Shown here piece by piece: positions 1 to 9,914 of a DNA stretch of 64,000 nucleotides. Made by a program: the position numbers and the translations under genes. Source of the stretch: Zea mays (Eukaryota > Streptophyta > Magnoliopsida > Poales > Poaceae). Position 1 is the first letter of the stretch. The number at the start of each line of letters is the position of its first letter. The notes under the pieces were generated by a model. It ran no database searches and was not told the DNA's origin. It saw only the letters and a list, made by a program, of their open reading frames with translations. The stretch covers positions 175,614,923-175,678,922 of the forward strand of contig NC_050097.1 in the NCBI RefSeq assembly GCF_902167145.1, written 5' to 3'.

Positions 1-1
1 T

Positions 2-1376
2 GGAGAGTTAGACTTTATCATACGACACGCTTCGGGTAAAGAGTTGTCGGAAGAGCAAATTGCCGAAGCTAAACACTATGCCAGAGAATTAAAGTACCCA
101 AAAGGATCTTTGGTGTACAATGGTACTGATGAAGATGACTTTCTGTACTGCCTTCCGGACCACAAGGAGATATCTGTTTGCCGGGCGATGGCAAGAAATA
201 TAGGGTTTCCGAAGCTCGAGGTTGGCCTCCCTACAATGTCGAAGGATGACCTTGCAGACAGCCTCGCTTATAACAGTCTGAAGGTAAAGATGTTTTGACA
301 TAATCAGATTATTTTTTTAAATCTTTTACTGTTGTGCTGATCCCCCCTTTTTGGTAGGGCTTAATCCTGAGCAATGCCTTAAGGTCACAAAAGAACGCTG
401 AGGACGAAAGCTGCCAGATAGCCCTTGGGAACCTTCGTTCGGAGGTTATCAGACTGAGGAATGAAGCCGTAGAAAAGGACAAAATTCTGCTTTCCTTGGT
501 AGACAAAGTGAAGGTTAGCGAAGCCAATCTTGCTGCACAGTCTGAAGCTCATAAAGCTGAAATTGAAGACTTGAAGAAAAAGCTTGCGGAAAATAATGAG
601 GATTTTGAAGTGGCTAAAGCAAAACAAGAAATAAGTGAATGGACTAGCGCAAGACTACAAAAGAATGTAGATGAGCTTCAGGAATCTAAGGAGAGGTATT
701 ATGAAAAATCCTTGGATTGTGCTAAGAAGTTGAAAGATAGTTTTGCAAAGGTGGGTGCATACTCATCTCAACAAAAATTTATTAGAGGCGACCCTAAAGG
801 AATCATCGAATGGATCGGCAAAGAAGCTGAAGCCTTTGATGAGATACTTAGCGACCATGGTGATTTCTGCGCCTTCACCGGTGCCAGAGGGGTTGCAACA
901 ATTTTAGAGAAAACTGGCTGTGAACATGTAAAAGCTGCAACTCAGGCAGAGACTGTCTTCTCTGTAGACAACACGAAAGATCCTTCAGCTGAGGCTACTA
1001 TGATGGGCGGTAAATTCTATTCCAACATTTGGATGAAGGACGGCCGGGAGATAGCCAACAAAGCGATAAAGAAAAATGAAAAAGAATTCCATGACGCCCG
1101 GGAAGAAGCCAAGCAAGCCGAAGAGGCTGCTGAGCACGCAAGGCGTATAGGTATTTTTATTGTTTCTTAGCTTCGCTATTTTTTCTGGCTTCGGATTAAC
1201 AACTTGTTACTTTTATTGTAGCTGGATTTTCACCACCACCCGAGCCATATGATCCCGAAGCCGATCCATCCATGAAAGTGGCACTAGAAACAATAAGAAT
1301 TGCCGAAGAAGCTGTTGACGAAGCTGTCAACAAACTTCTGAACGAAGCTGCCGAGAAAATCTTAAAAGAAGACTAA
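2..1376 (+). CDS. Spliced accessory reading frame of element A, antisense to its gag (5' end outside window)
   Basis: Three exons are predicted by reading frame and GT-AG borders: 2-283, 358-1150 and 1222-1376, with introns 284-357 and 1151-1221. Joined, the frame is open from the window edge to a TAA at 1374-1376, about 410 residues, with no internal stop. The middle exon is rich in Lys, Glu, Ala and Gln and probably forms a long coiled coil (about residues 95-190). After it comes a segment with a conserved-looking block (DFCAFTGARG, then TGCEH) that is also seen in the homologous frame of element B at 21417-21776. Family members of this kind have been described as putative gypsy-type transposon or gene23-like proteins; function is unknown. 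Introns inside a retrotransposon survive only if the frame is antisense to the genomic RNA, which fits. Alternative: a captured host gene. Confidence 0.6.
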
Positions 1377-1829
1377 ATTTTTGTGTAGTTAAGAAATGTA
1401 GCATTCGGGAAATGTAATATTCGTACATGAGTTAAACATTGTGTATCTATGTGTATATTAATGTAATTTATTTCTTTGCAATGCATGAAATTTGCGTACA
1501 TAGCATTTTTGAGCATTCGGCGAAAAAACACCTTCCATTCTTTTCATGCTTCGTAAAGAAAGAGCCCTTCTATAGCACAACTGTTGTATGATATTGCTGT
1601 CGACGAGAATTTTCTTGGCGTGCAAGATTATAATTGCCGACTTTGTACTTTGTGCTCCAGCACACTGTTTTATTCATCGTATATTTTGAAAGAAGCAACT
1701 TTCTTTCTGCACAAACTTGCTGCTGATGCGACATGATGTATGATGTAATGCTATGTGAAATAATGTGATGATGTGATGCAGCATGATGTATATGCCGAAG
1801 ACACATACCCACACAGAAACACTCCCAGA
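1377..1829. other. AT-rich spacer after the accessory frame of element A
   Basis: This stretch holds the presumed 3' untranslated region of the plus-strand frame. It contains a short run of ATGATGTGATG-type microrepeats around 1725-1790. No coding region or RNA gene is visible. Confidence 0.5.
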
Positions 1830-2125
1830 CTCTACATCCCCTTAGGAACGTCTTTTGAGTCTCTTAACCTTATATTTCGGTGGCATTTAAGCTCTACATC
1901 CCCTTAGGAACGACTTTTGAGCTTCTTCACCTTCTATTTCGGTGGCATTTAAGCTCTGCATCCCCTTAGGAACGACTTTTGAGCTTCTTCACCTTCTATT
2001 TCGGTGGTATTTTAGCTCTGCATTCCCTTAGGAACGACTTTTGAGCTTCGGAACTTACTCTGCGCTCCCTTAGGAATGAATTTTGAGCTTTGGAACTTAC
2101 TCTGCGCTCCCTTAGGAACAACTTT
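1830..2125. repeat. Tandem repeats between the convergent genes of element A
   Basis: About three and a half copies of a ~62-bp unit (containing CCCCTTAGGAACGACTTTTG and a TTCGGTGGCATTTA tail) are followed by about three shorter ~36-bp units (TTACTCTGCGCTCCCTTAGG). A diverged version of the same motif lies at the equivalent place in element B (22265-22470). The block separates the 3' ends of two converging transcription units. Confidence 0.8.
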
Positions 2126-2224
2126 TGTAACTTCGGAATCTTGTTAAGGGGATGCACCGCACTCGATGGTGTGATCACAATATTATTACATCAAATTGGA
2201 ATTTAATCCTTCGTGAATTGTTTT

Positions 2225-3802
2225 TCATACAAGAAATAAAATGGCGGAAAAACATAGATGCGCCAGGGTAGGATATTCTTTAGTAAATGTGCTTGGACTC
2301 GAGCACAGTGCTATTACTGTGCGAGCTTCGGACTCCTCCTGAAAATATCGTTGCTGCTGAGCGTGTTGATGCCCTTCTGGCTGTTGGCTCCGAACCAGAG
2401 TAGGTGTTAGCGGTGGTGGTGGTGGCAGCTGGGCCCAGGAAGCTTGAGAATGGCTTGCCGAAGCGACAGAGGTCGTAGGCTGTTGATTGCCTACATACTC
2501 TGGGACGTAGGGAGAATAGCATGAAGCGGTATGTAGAACCTGCTTTGGCTGATTTTGTCGTACTTCAGCTTCGGCAATCTCTTTCTGCTTCTGAATCGTG
2601 ACTTGGCACGTTCTTGTGGTGTGACCTTTGTCTTCGCCGCAGAACAAACAAAACAGTCTTTTGGGCTGGTCTCCATATCTTCCTCTGAAGTTTCTGCCCC
2701 CTCTGCCTCTTGGAGCTAGTGGCCTGAAGGAGCATTGTTCCGCCCCTGATGATTGGGAGCTATGCTGCTGCCCTTGGGTTTGGTTTCCCCTGTCGTCACT
2801 TGGGCTGGCATTATGGATTGACCTGACATGCCTGGGGTGGAATCTTCCTCAGAAGCCCCTGGCCATTTTAGAGTATATGTAAGCTTCTTCCCTTCTTTGC
2901 CGAAAATCATTGTCAGCTCTGATGTATTCATCCATTTTCTGGAGAAGCTTCTCCAAAGTTTGCGGTGGCTTTCGCCTAAAGTATTGTGCTGTTGGTCCTG
3001 GCCTGAGTCCCTTGATCATGGCCTCAATGACAATCTCATTGGGCACTGTGGGTGCCTGGGCTCTCAGTCGCAAGTATCTTCGGACATACGCCTGCAAGTA
3101 CTCTTCCTGGTCTTGTGTGCACTGAAACAGAGCTTGGGCAGTGACTGGCTTCGTTTGGAAAACCTGGAAGCTAGTGATTAGCATGTCTTTTAGCTTCTGC
3201 CACGACGTAATTGTTCCTGGCCAAAGAGAAGAGTACCACGTTTGAGCCACACTCCTGTCTGCCATGACGAAGGACTTCGCCATGACGGTAGTGTTGCCCC
3301 CATATGAGGATATGGTTGCTTCATAGTTCATCAGAAATTGCTTCGAATCTGAGTGCCCATCATACATGGGGAGCTGATGTGGCTTATAAGATGGTGGCCA
3401 TGGGGTAGTCTGGAGTTCTGCCGCCAAAGGAGAAGCATCATCAAAAGCGAAGTTAGCATGATGAAAATCACCATACCATTCATCATCATTGAACAGGCTT
3501 TCTTGACGAAGCTCCCTATATTTGGGCCTTCGGTCTTGGTCATCCTGAGTGAGATGACGCATTTCCTCAGCTGCTTCGTCAATCTTCCTCTGAAGTTTAA
3601 CTAGCCAAAGCATCTTTTCCTTCTTCCTTTGTACTTGCTAGTGGATAGTTTCCAGATCCCTAATCTCTTTATCCAATTCCTCCTCCTGAGGTGTTGGGCT
3701 GGTAGCCTTCCTCTTATGGCTCCTAGCTTCATGTAGCATCTCCTGATTAGTGTCCAGTGGCTACAGAGCAGCCCCTAGCACCGTTGTCTTCTTCGGCGGC
3801 AT
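2225..3802 (-). pseudogene. gag of element A, broken by three in-frame stops
   Basis: One reading frame runs from an ATG at 3802 to a stop at 2225, interrupted by TAG at 3763-3761, TAG at 3640-3638 and TGA near 2848. The middle part (3613-2849, 254 residues) has the look of a Ty3/gypsy retrotransposon Gag domain: a tryptophan-containing capsid-like helical region and a segment rich in Arg/Glu/Gln. Downstream a zinc knuckle C-x2-C-x5-H-x4-C (CLFCGEDKGHTTRTC) is encoded near 2655-2610, followed by a Pro/Gln-rich tail. Gag would form the virus-like particle and bind the element RNA. No protease follows. All three stops can be read as C-to-T changes of CAG or CGA codons, as expected of methylated, silenced DNA; this is inference without a consensus sequence. 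Confidence 0.75.
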
Positions 3803-3836
3803 TGTGGAACCCGATGCTTGCCGAAGGTGGTCGAAT

Positions 3837-3860
3837 GAGTTCACCGGAGGTGGGCGCCAA
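3837..3860 (-). promoter_or_regulatory. Primer-binding site of element A
   Basis: Directly inside the 5' LTR, the minus strand reads TTGGCGCCCACCTCCGG. The identical 24-bp segment lies inside the 5' LTR of element B (26646-26669). A tRNA 3' end ending GCCA would prime here; I could not name the tRNA with certainty. Confidence 0.65.
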
Positions 3861-4542
3861 TGTTGGTCCTTGTTCTCAAATGCTATACATCAAGAACAAA
3901 GCAACACAATTGTTAATGATTAGAGACCTTCGTCCTTCATAACATTATCTCCCTTCAGGTATAATGATCTTCGGATGAAGGTCATGAGGGACATACCTTC
4001 ATCATCTCGATAAATAGATATAAATAAAGGTGCATGAAACACAAAAGAATGTAAATAATGATTATATAACGGTAAATTATTTACATTCTCATCTCATAAG
4101 CATGAACATATATTCATAACATTCATATTTTGTTGATACCTTCGGCTTGTCAGAAGGTGTGAACGTGAAAGTGACACGAGAGCTATTACAGTGCAGCGTG
4201 AATAGTACGGTGTTACTGTTCACCTATTTATAGGCACGGGACGTAGCCCGGACAAAATTACATTCATGTCCTTGACATTTACTACTTACAATAAGGCAAA
4301 TTGTTAAGGGTTAAGTAGTCTTTTCTCCTTTAGGTCGGTTCTATCTTCCACCTTCGTCGTTGTGCTAAGCCGAAGCACCTTTGGCCACAGCTTTGGCGCC
4401 CGTTCATCCTGCTCCCGGGTTGTATATTCATATCACGCATGCTTTCATCCCAAAGTTGAAGCCTCATGTATCAATCTATGTTACATTGAAAAATATATTA
4501 GTCACATTTTTTAGGACCTTCGGAAGAGGAAGGCCCCCAACA
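3861..4542 (-). repeat. 5' LTR of element A
   Basis: The 682-bp segment starts TGTTGG and ends CCCCAACA on the plus strand. A TATA box (TATAAATAG) lies on the minus strand at about 4232-4224, matching minus-strand transcription of gag. The sequence is clearly related to, but diverged from, the LTRs of element B (shared blocks such as TTGTTCTCAAATGCTAT near the start and CTATTTATA at the promoter). Confidence 0.8.
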
Positions 4543-5546
4543 ACTGTGATCGGGTATCTGATCGTGCTTGCCCCCCGGTGCCTCCGGTCTTTCTTTTGTC
4601 CGGAGCCTTCTGAGTAACCACTCTGCGTGATATATTTGGCATACGTGTATCGCCAATGACGATATTTTTATCTTTGCTTTTATCGGCCGCACATGACCGA
4701 ACTATGACTTTTTTGCTCGTCGGCTCTAATATGGTCACAGGGACAGGAGGCCTGCCAATCTTCACCTCCTTTTGAAATCTCAGTCGGCCTTCATTTATAG
4801 CCGATTGTATTTGCCGACGGAAGATAACACAATCATTAGTGTTATGAAGAAAGGAGCCATGCCATTTACAATATATACACCCTTTTAATTATTCAACCGG
4901 AGGAATTATATGTGACAATTTAATATTACCATGCTTAAGTAACTCATCAAATATTTTATCACACTTAGCAATCTTAAATGTGAACTTAACTTTCTCCTTT
5001 GGTGTCGAGTGCGGGTGAGAGCAAACAGAAGATTTGGCCTTGGTGGGCCAAACAAGCTCAGCGACAGGTGACTTCTTCGGCTCTTGGGGATTGGGTGGCC
5101 GACTATCTTTATACTGGTCTTCCGCAATAGGAGGATCACGGGTGATTTCAGGTGCTCCGGACGGTCCGACCTGTGCAGTCGGACGGTCTGTGAGGGGACC
5201 GGATGGTCCGGTACTATTCACGGACTATCCGGCCGCGTCAGGCAACACCTGTGACCCTTGCGGTGGGCTCTATGTGACTCTGGACTGTCCGGCGTAGGGT
5301 ACCGGACGGTCTAACGGAGGGCCGAACGGTCCGAGATCGTTGGCGGACGGTCTGGCCATGCTCAGAGTTGACCTACCATTTAGCGGAGATGGTTGTGACG
5401 GTTGTCCTGGATATGAGTCCATCGGCATACCAGAACATGGCTGGTGAAACCCATTTGTTGCCGATGTGTTTGGCGCAATTCTTTTGGCTCCTAATTTTTG
5501 TGATAAAAAATTAGGCATGTGAGTTTTTCCTAATGCATGTGCCATC
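4543..5546 (-). pseudogene. Gag C-terminal part of element C, interrupted by A and B
   Basis: Minus-strand frames at 5221-4889 and 4765-4543 encode sequence with the feel of a gypsy Gag/pre-protease region, including KCDKIFDELLKHGNIKLSH. They are linked by a short segment with a W-H-x-S-F and D-C zinc-finger-like remnant around 4880-4830. The frame is not continuous, so it is a pseudogene. The 5270-5340 stretch upstream is Pro/Ser/Gly rich and encodes the GGACGGTCCG-type repeats. Element A's LTR replaces everything after 4543. Confidence 0.55.
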
Positions 5547-5551
5547 ATCTC

Positions 5552-6158
5552 TGTTGGGGACTTATTCTCAAATGCTATGAATCAAGAACAAGGCAACATA
5601 GAAATTGTTAAATGTTATAGTCCTTCGTCCTTCGAAGCATTATTTCCCTTAGGATATAATGGATTCCGGACGAAGGTTATGAAGGTTGTACCTTCATAAA
5701 CACGACAAATAATGAGGAAGGGTAAAAAATATGTAGAATAATTTAAACACATGATTATTATTATTAACTTATTTCTATTTCATTATTGTAAAAATGACAA
5801 CAAATTACAAATGTACCTTCGGCTTGAAGGAAAGCAAAAATACCAGCGTGAAACAAATGCCCAATGTGTGATTACAGGAAAGCACGTGAACAGTACAGGG
5901 GTACTGTTCACCTATTTATAAGCACAATTCACAGCCTGTATATAATTACATTTATACCCTTTACAATGAACTACAAAAATGACACAGAATATTATGGGTC
6001 TTTAGGTCATTTCATCTTTAAGTCGGTTCACCCCTTCGTCTTGAGACATATCACTGTGCCGAAGCTATATAGTCGCTAGCTTTGGCGCTACTTTGGAGAG
6101 AATCTGCCGAAGGTGTTCATTTCTTTAGGATCTTCGGCTACGAAGCATACCCCCAAAA
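5552..6158 (-). repeat. 3' LTR of element B
   Basis: It matches the right LTR (26670-27276) with about ten differences. Its inner end reads CCCCCAAAA where the partner has CCCCCAACA, so the LTR terminus is mutated. A minus-strand TATAAATAG lies near 5918. Adjacent to it on the inside, minus-strand GAAGGGCTAC (6168-6159) is the likely polypurine tract, ending in the same GGGCTAC as element D's tract. Confidence 0.9.
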
Positions 6159-6622
6159 GTAGCCCTTCGCGGCGCTAGATCGTTTTTCGTAACGAGCTTG
6201 ATCCGTGAAACATCTTCTAAGCTTCGGGATGCCGAAGATCTAAAAAACACATTCCCTGAGCTCGTTGACGAGAAACGATTAAAATAATCGTCGGACGCAC
6301 GACCCACTTGCACCAATTACACGCTCGCCAGCGATTCACCTTCTCGAGCTATGTGGCCCACCGTTCAGTGAGTGCGGGTGACTGTTTGTTCGGTGTTGGA
6401 GACCTTGCCAATTCACCTTCCCACCTGCAGCACTATATAAACAGATGGGTAGGTGTGAAGTTACCACAGCATTCATTGCTATTGTACTATTTTGCTGCCA
6501 AATTTTTAGTCATAGCCGAAGCTTGATCATTGCGCTCATACAAAATTTGCTTCAGCGCAAGTGGAAGAGCTTCGGAAAAGACAAAAAGTCAATTCAAAAA
6601 ATTTCAAGTAAATCATAATCAA
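6159..6622 (+). promoter_or_regulatory. Probable promoter and leader of B's plus-strand accessory frame
   Basis: A plus-strand TATATAAA at 6434-6441 stands 189 bp upstream of the ATG at 6623. It opens a gene facing away from the 3' LTR and towards pol. This promoter is independent of the LTR TATA box, which points the other way. The 6530-6622 stretch is an AT-rich leader. The assignment rests on position and motif only. Confidence 0.45.
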
Positions 6623-8239
6623 ATGGCTAGAGTTCGCTCTACTGCAAGAGTTGATCGCAAGGGAGACGAAACCGAAGTTGTGGAAACCGTTCCTATTTCA
6701 GAAGCAATGAAGCGATCTGGGTTGGTGGCACCGGAAGACGTCCCTGCTGCTGAAGCAGAGCAAGCAGATATTGAAGAGACCGATTCTGAAGATGATTACA
6801 ACATCGCAGTACCAAGCAAACCTAGCCACCTGGACTTCGGAAAGTCGACCATCTCCAAAGCTGATTTTCCTAAGATGGTGAAGTCAGGCTACTTTAGCGA
6901 AGATAAGAAAGAGCTGATTCGCTTTGGTGGAGAAGAAACAACTCCGAAGCCACAGAAATATGAAATAGTGATTTTCAAGAGTTTCCTCAAAGCTGGTTGA
7001 GATTTCCTTTGAATAGGACGATTGCCGATGTGCTAAAGAAGTTTGGGATCTACTTCCATCAACTAACTCCTAACGCTATTGTTAGGCTTAGTGTTTATAT
7101 TTGGGCTCTCCGAAGCCAGGGGTGGAACCGTTTGCCGAAGGTTTCTGTCGGGTGCATGAGCTACATTACCAAACCAAGGCCAGAAAGGATGGGTTACATG
7201 AAAATTTTGGTTGTTACAATTTTGCCTATCGGAAAACTACAAAATTTCCTGTGATCAGCTACCGAAGCAAGTGGCCAGCAGGCTGGAAATCGGAATGGTT
7301 CTACGTCAAAGTTGACGATGACAAGGAGAAGCTGGTACAGAGTCCGCTTGAACTGATCTTCGGAGAAACCAGACCCCAATGCAATATGACACCAGAAGGT
7401 CCAACCCAAACTGCGTTGGCTGAATTCAGGATTATCGCAGAGCACATTGGCACTAGAGATTTAGTGCAGGAATTTCTGGCTTTCAAAATATTTCCGACTA
7501 TGAAGGAATGGGCTATGCCGAAGCTTGAAAGAGAGAAAAAAGAGGGGGAGCTTGTCCGATTGCCCTACCACTATAAGTTCAAGAAATATTTCAAAGCACC
7601 CTACCAAGAATGGCTCGAAACAATTGAAGTAATGAGCACTGAAATTCTTGGGAATTATTCTAAAAAAGAGGATCAATTGATGACAGCAGCCTTCGGCACC
7701 CGGCCGAAACGAAGGCTAAACAGAGTGCTCGATGCTATAGGCTTTGAATATCCTGATTATGAGCGACTCGACAAGGGTGTCGAAGGGCAGAAAAGGAAAA
7801 GAGTAGCTAGCGCTTTGATCAAAGACGATGAAGATCAATCAAAAAAGAAGAAAGAAAAGTTTGAATCGAAAGTGTTAACTTCGAAGAAAAGAAAAGAATC
7901 AATCCCGGAACAAAAATCAATTGATGAAGAAGAGAAGACTTCTGCGACATCTTCTGATGCTGAAATAGAGGAAATTCTAAAGGTAACGACTGAAACTTTG
8001 CCTGTCAAACTAAGTCCGTTGTGGCTTCATCTGACGAAGCTTTTTCATAATGAAAGGAGCCCGCAAAGACAAAGGTATCTAGGCCAAAAAGACAAAGGAT
8101 TGTTACCATGACTGAAGTGATTGAAACAATATCACCAAGAGCTCCAACTCTGAAGATGACAGTAATTGAAATCATGACAGCTACTGAAGTTGTACCTTCG
8201 GAGGCTGCCGCAGAAGAAGCCAGAGCCGAAGATGCTAAC
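6623..8239 (+). pseudogene. Accessory frame of element B, 5' part, frameshifted and cut by element D
   Basis: An ATG at 6623 opens an acidic N-terminal region. Next comes a segment with the look of the putative gypsy-type transposon domain (Transposase_28-like; FPLNRTIADVLKKFGIYFHQ onwards, about 7003-7330), then a long charged region ending in Lys/Glu-rich repeats. Reading needs frame changes near 7000, 7115 and again around 8015-8060, so the copy is broken. At 8240 it is interrupted by element D. The 3' part resumes at 21417. It is the partner of the intact spliced frame in element A, although the two visible portions overlap little. Function unknown. Confidence 0.65.
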
Positions 8240-9914
8240 TGTCGGCGTTTCGAGACCGGGGGGTCCCTGGGCCGACGAGTGAAATGTCGTCGCGTGCCCC
8301 AGCCCAGATGGGTCGGCGCGAGGCCGAGCGCGAAGGGGGGAAGAAAGGCAGCCGGAGACGGGCGTGAGAGAGGTGGAAATCCCACGGCCTTCGTGTTCGT
8401 CCCGCGCCCAGGTCGGGTGCGCTTGCAGTAGGGGGTTACAAGCGTCCACGCGGGAGGGGGAGCGAGTGGCCTCACGCGAGCGCCTGTCCCATCCTCTTCC
8501 CCGCGCGGCCAACCCTCTGTCAGAGGGCCCTGGTCCTTCCTTTTATAGGCGTAAGGAGAGGATCCAGGTGTACAATAGGGGTGTAGCAGAGTGCTACGTG
8601 TCTAGCGGAGGAGAGCTAGCGCCCTAAGTACACGCCGTCGTGGCAGCCGGAGAGGTTTTGGCACCCGGTCCGTGTGGTGTCGTGGCCGTCGGAGGAGCGC
8701 TGGAGCCTAGCGGAAGGACAGCTATCGGGGCTATCGAGTCCTTGCTGACGTCCTCTTGCTTCCGTAAGGGGGCTGAGAGCCTCCGTCATCACAGAGCGTG
8801 CGGGGCGCCATCATTGCCTATCTGGCGGAGCGAGCCAGATGGGACGCCGGTCTTGTTCCCCGTAGCCTGAGTCAGCTAAGGGTAGGGTAATGATGGCGCC
8901 TCCTGTCGACGTCGTCGGTCCGCGCCCTAGGTTGGGCGATGTGGAGGCTCCTCCGAGGTCGAGGTCTAGTCTGTCTTCCGTGGCCGTGGTCGAGTCCGAG
9001 CCCCTAGGTCGGGCGAGGCGGAGACCGTCGGTTGAGGCCAGGGCTGAGTCCGAGCCCTGGGGTCGAGCGAAGCGGAGTTCGTCGTCTTCTGGGGTTGAGC
9101 CCAAGTCCAAGCCCTGGGTCGGGCGGAGCGGAGTTCGCCGTCTTCCGGGGCTGAGCCCAAGTCCGAGCCCTGGGTTGGGCGGAGCGGAGTTCGCCGTCTT
9201 CCGGGGCTGAGCCCGAGTCCGAGCCCTGGGTCGGGCGGAGCGGAGTTCGCCGTCTTCCGGGGCTGAGCCCGAGTTCGAGCCCTGGGTCGGGCAGAGCGGA
9301 GTTCGCCGTCTTCCGGGGCTGAGCCTGAGTCTGAGCCCTGGGTCGGGTGGAGCGGAGTTCACCGTCTTCCGGGGCTGAGCCCGAGTCCAAGCCCTGGGTT
9401 GGGCGAAGCGGAGCTTCCTATGGTGCCTGAGGTCGGGCCTGACTGCCTATCAGCCTCACTCTGTCGAGCAACACAGCAGTCGGAGCGGCGCAGGCGGCGC
9501 TGTCCTTCTGTCAGACCGGTCAGTGGAGCGGCGAAGTGACTGCGGTCACTTCGGCTCTGTCGACTGGAGGACGCGTGTCAGGATAAAGGTGTCAGGCCAC
9601 CTTTGCATTAAATGCTCCTGCAATCTGATTGGTTGGCGTGGCGATTTGGTCAGGGTTGCTTCTTGGCGAAGACAGGGCCTCGGGCGAGCCGTAAGTATGT
9701 TCGTCGCCGGAGGGGGGCCTCGGGCGAGACGGAGATCCTCCGGGGTCGGCTGCCCTTGTCCGAGGCTAGGCTCGGGCGAGGCATGATCGAGTCCCTCGAA
9801 TAGACCGATCCCTGACTTAATCGCACCCATCAGGCCTTTGCAGCTTTATGCTGATGGGGGTTACCAGCTGAGAATTAGGAGACTTGAGGATACCCCTAAT
9901 TATGGTCCCCGACA
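8240..9914 (-). repeat. 3' LTR of element D (complete)
   Basis: The segment is TG...CA bounded, 1675 bp, GC rich. A minus-strand TATAAAAGG lies at about 8552-8542. It contains a 56-bp tandem repeat block at 9052-9412. It lies directly against B's accessory frame (codon AAC at 8237-8239, then TGT). Confidence 0.9.
9052..9412. repeat. 56-bp tandem repeats in the 3' LTR of D
   Basis: About six and a half units starting GCCCTGGGTCGGGCGGAGCG and containing CGCCGTCTTCCGGGGCTGAG. Units differ by a few substitutions. The other LTR has a matching block of the same copy number. Because 56 is not a multiple of three, the long proline/arginine frames seen here on both strands are by-products of the repeat. 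Confidence 0.9.

Larger units (their letters stand above)
1..4542 (-). mobile_element. Element A: gag-only gypsy retrotransposon, left part cut by window edge
   Basis: Read on the minus strand this is LTR (4542-3861), primer-binding site (3860-3837), a gag-like gene (3802-2225), a tandem-repeat block (2125-1830), and a convergent plus-strand spliced reading frame (2-1376). The 3' LTR must lie left of the window. No protease, RT or integrase is present between gag and the repeats, so the copy is non-autonomous. The layout resembles the Tat lineage of maize gypsy elements (Cinful/Zeon, Grande), which are known to carry an extra antisense frame; the exact family is an inference. It is inserted into element C, interrupting C's gag at 4543. 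Confidence 0.75.

Noticed and set aside
3757..3942. A plus-strand frame over A's primer-binding site
   Set aside because: It spans the LTR border and the start of gag in antisense; the same text recurs in B by LTR homology only.
8811..9390. Long Pro/Arg frames on both strands in D's LTR
   Set aside because: They arise from the 56-bp GC-rich tandem repeat, which is open in several frames; no domain is visible.
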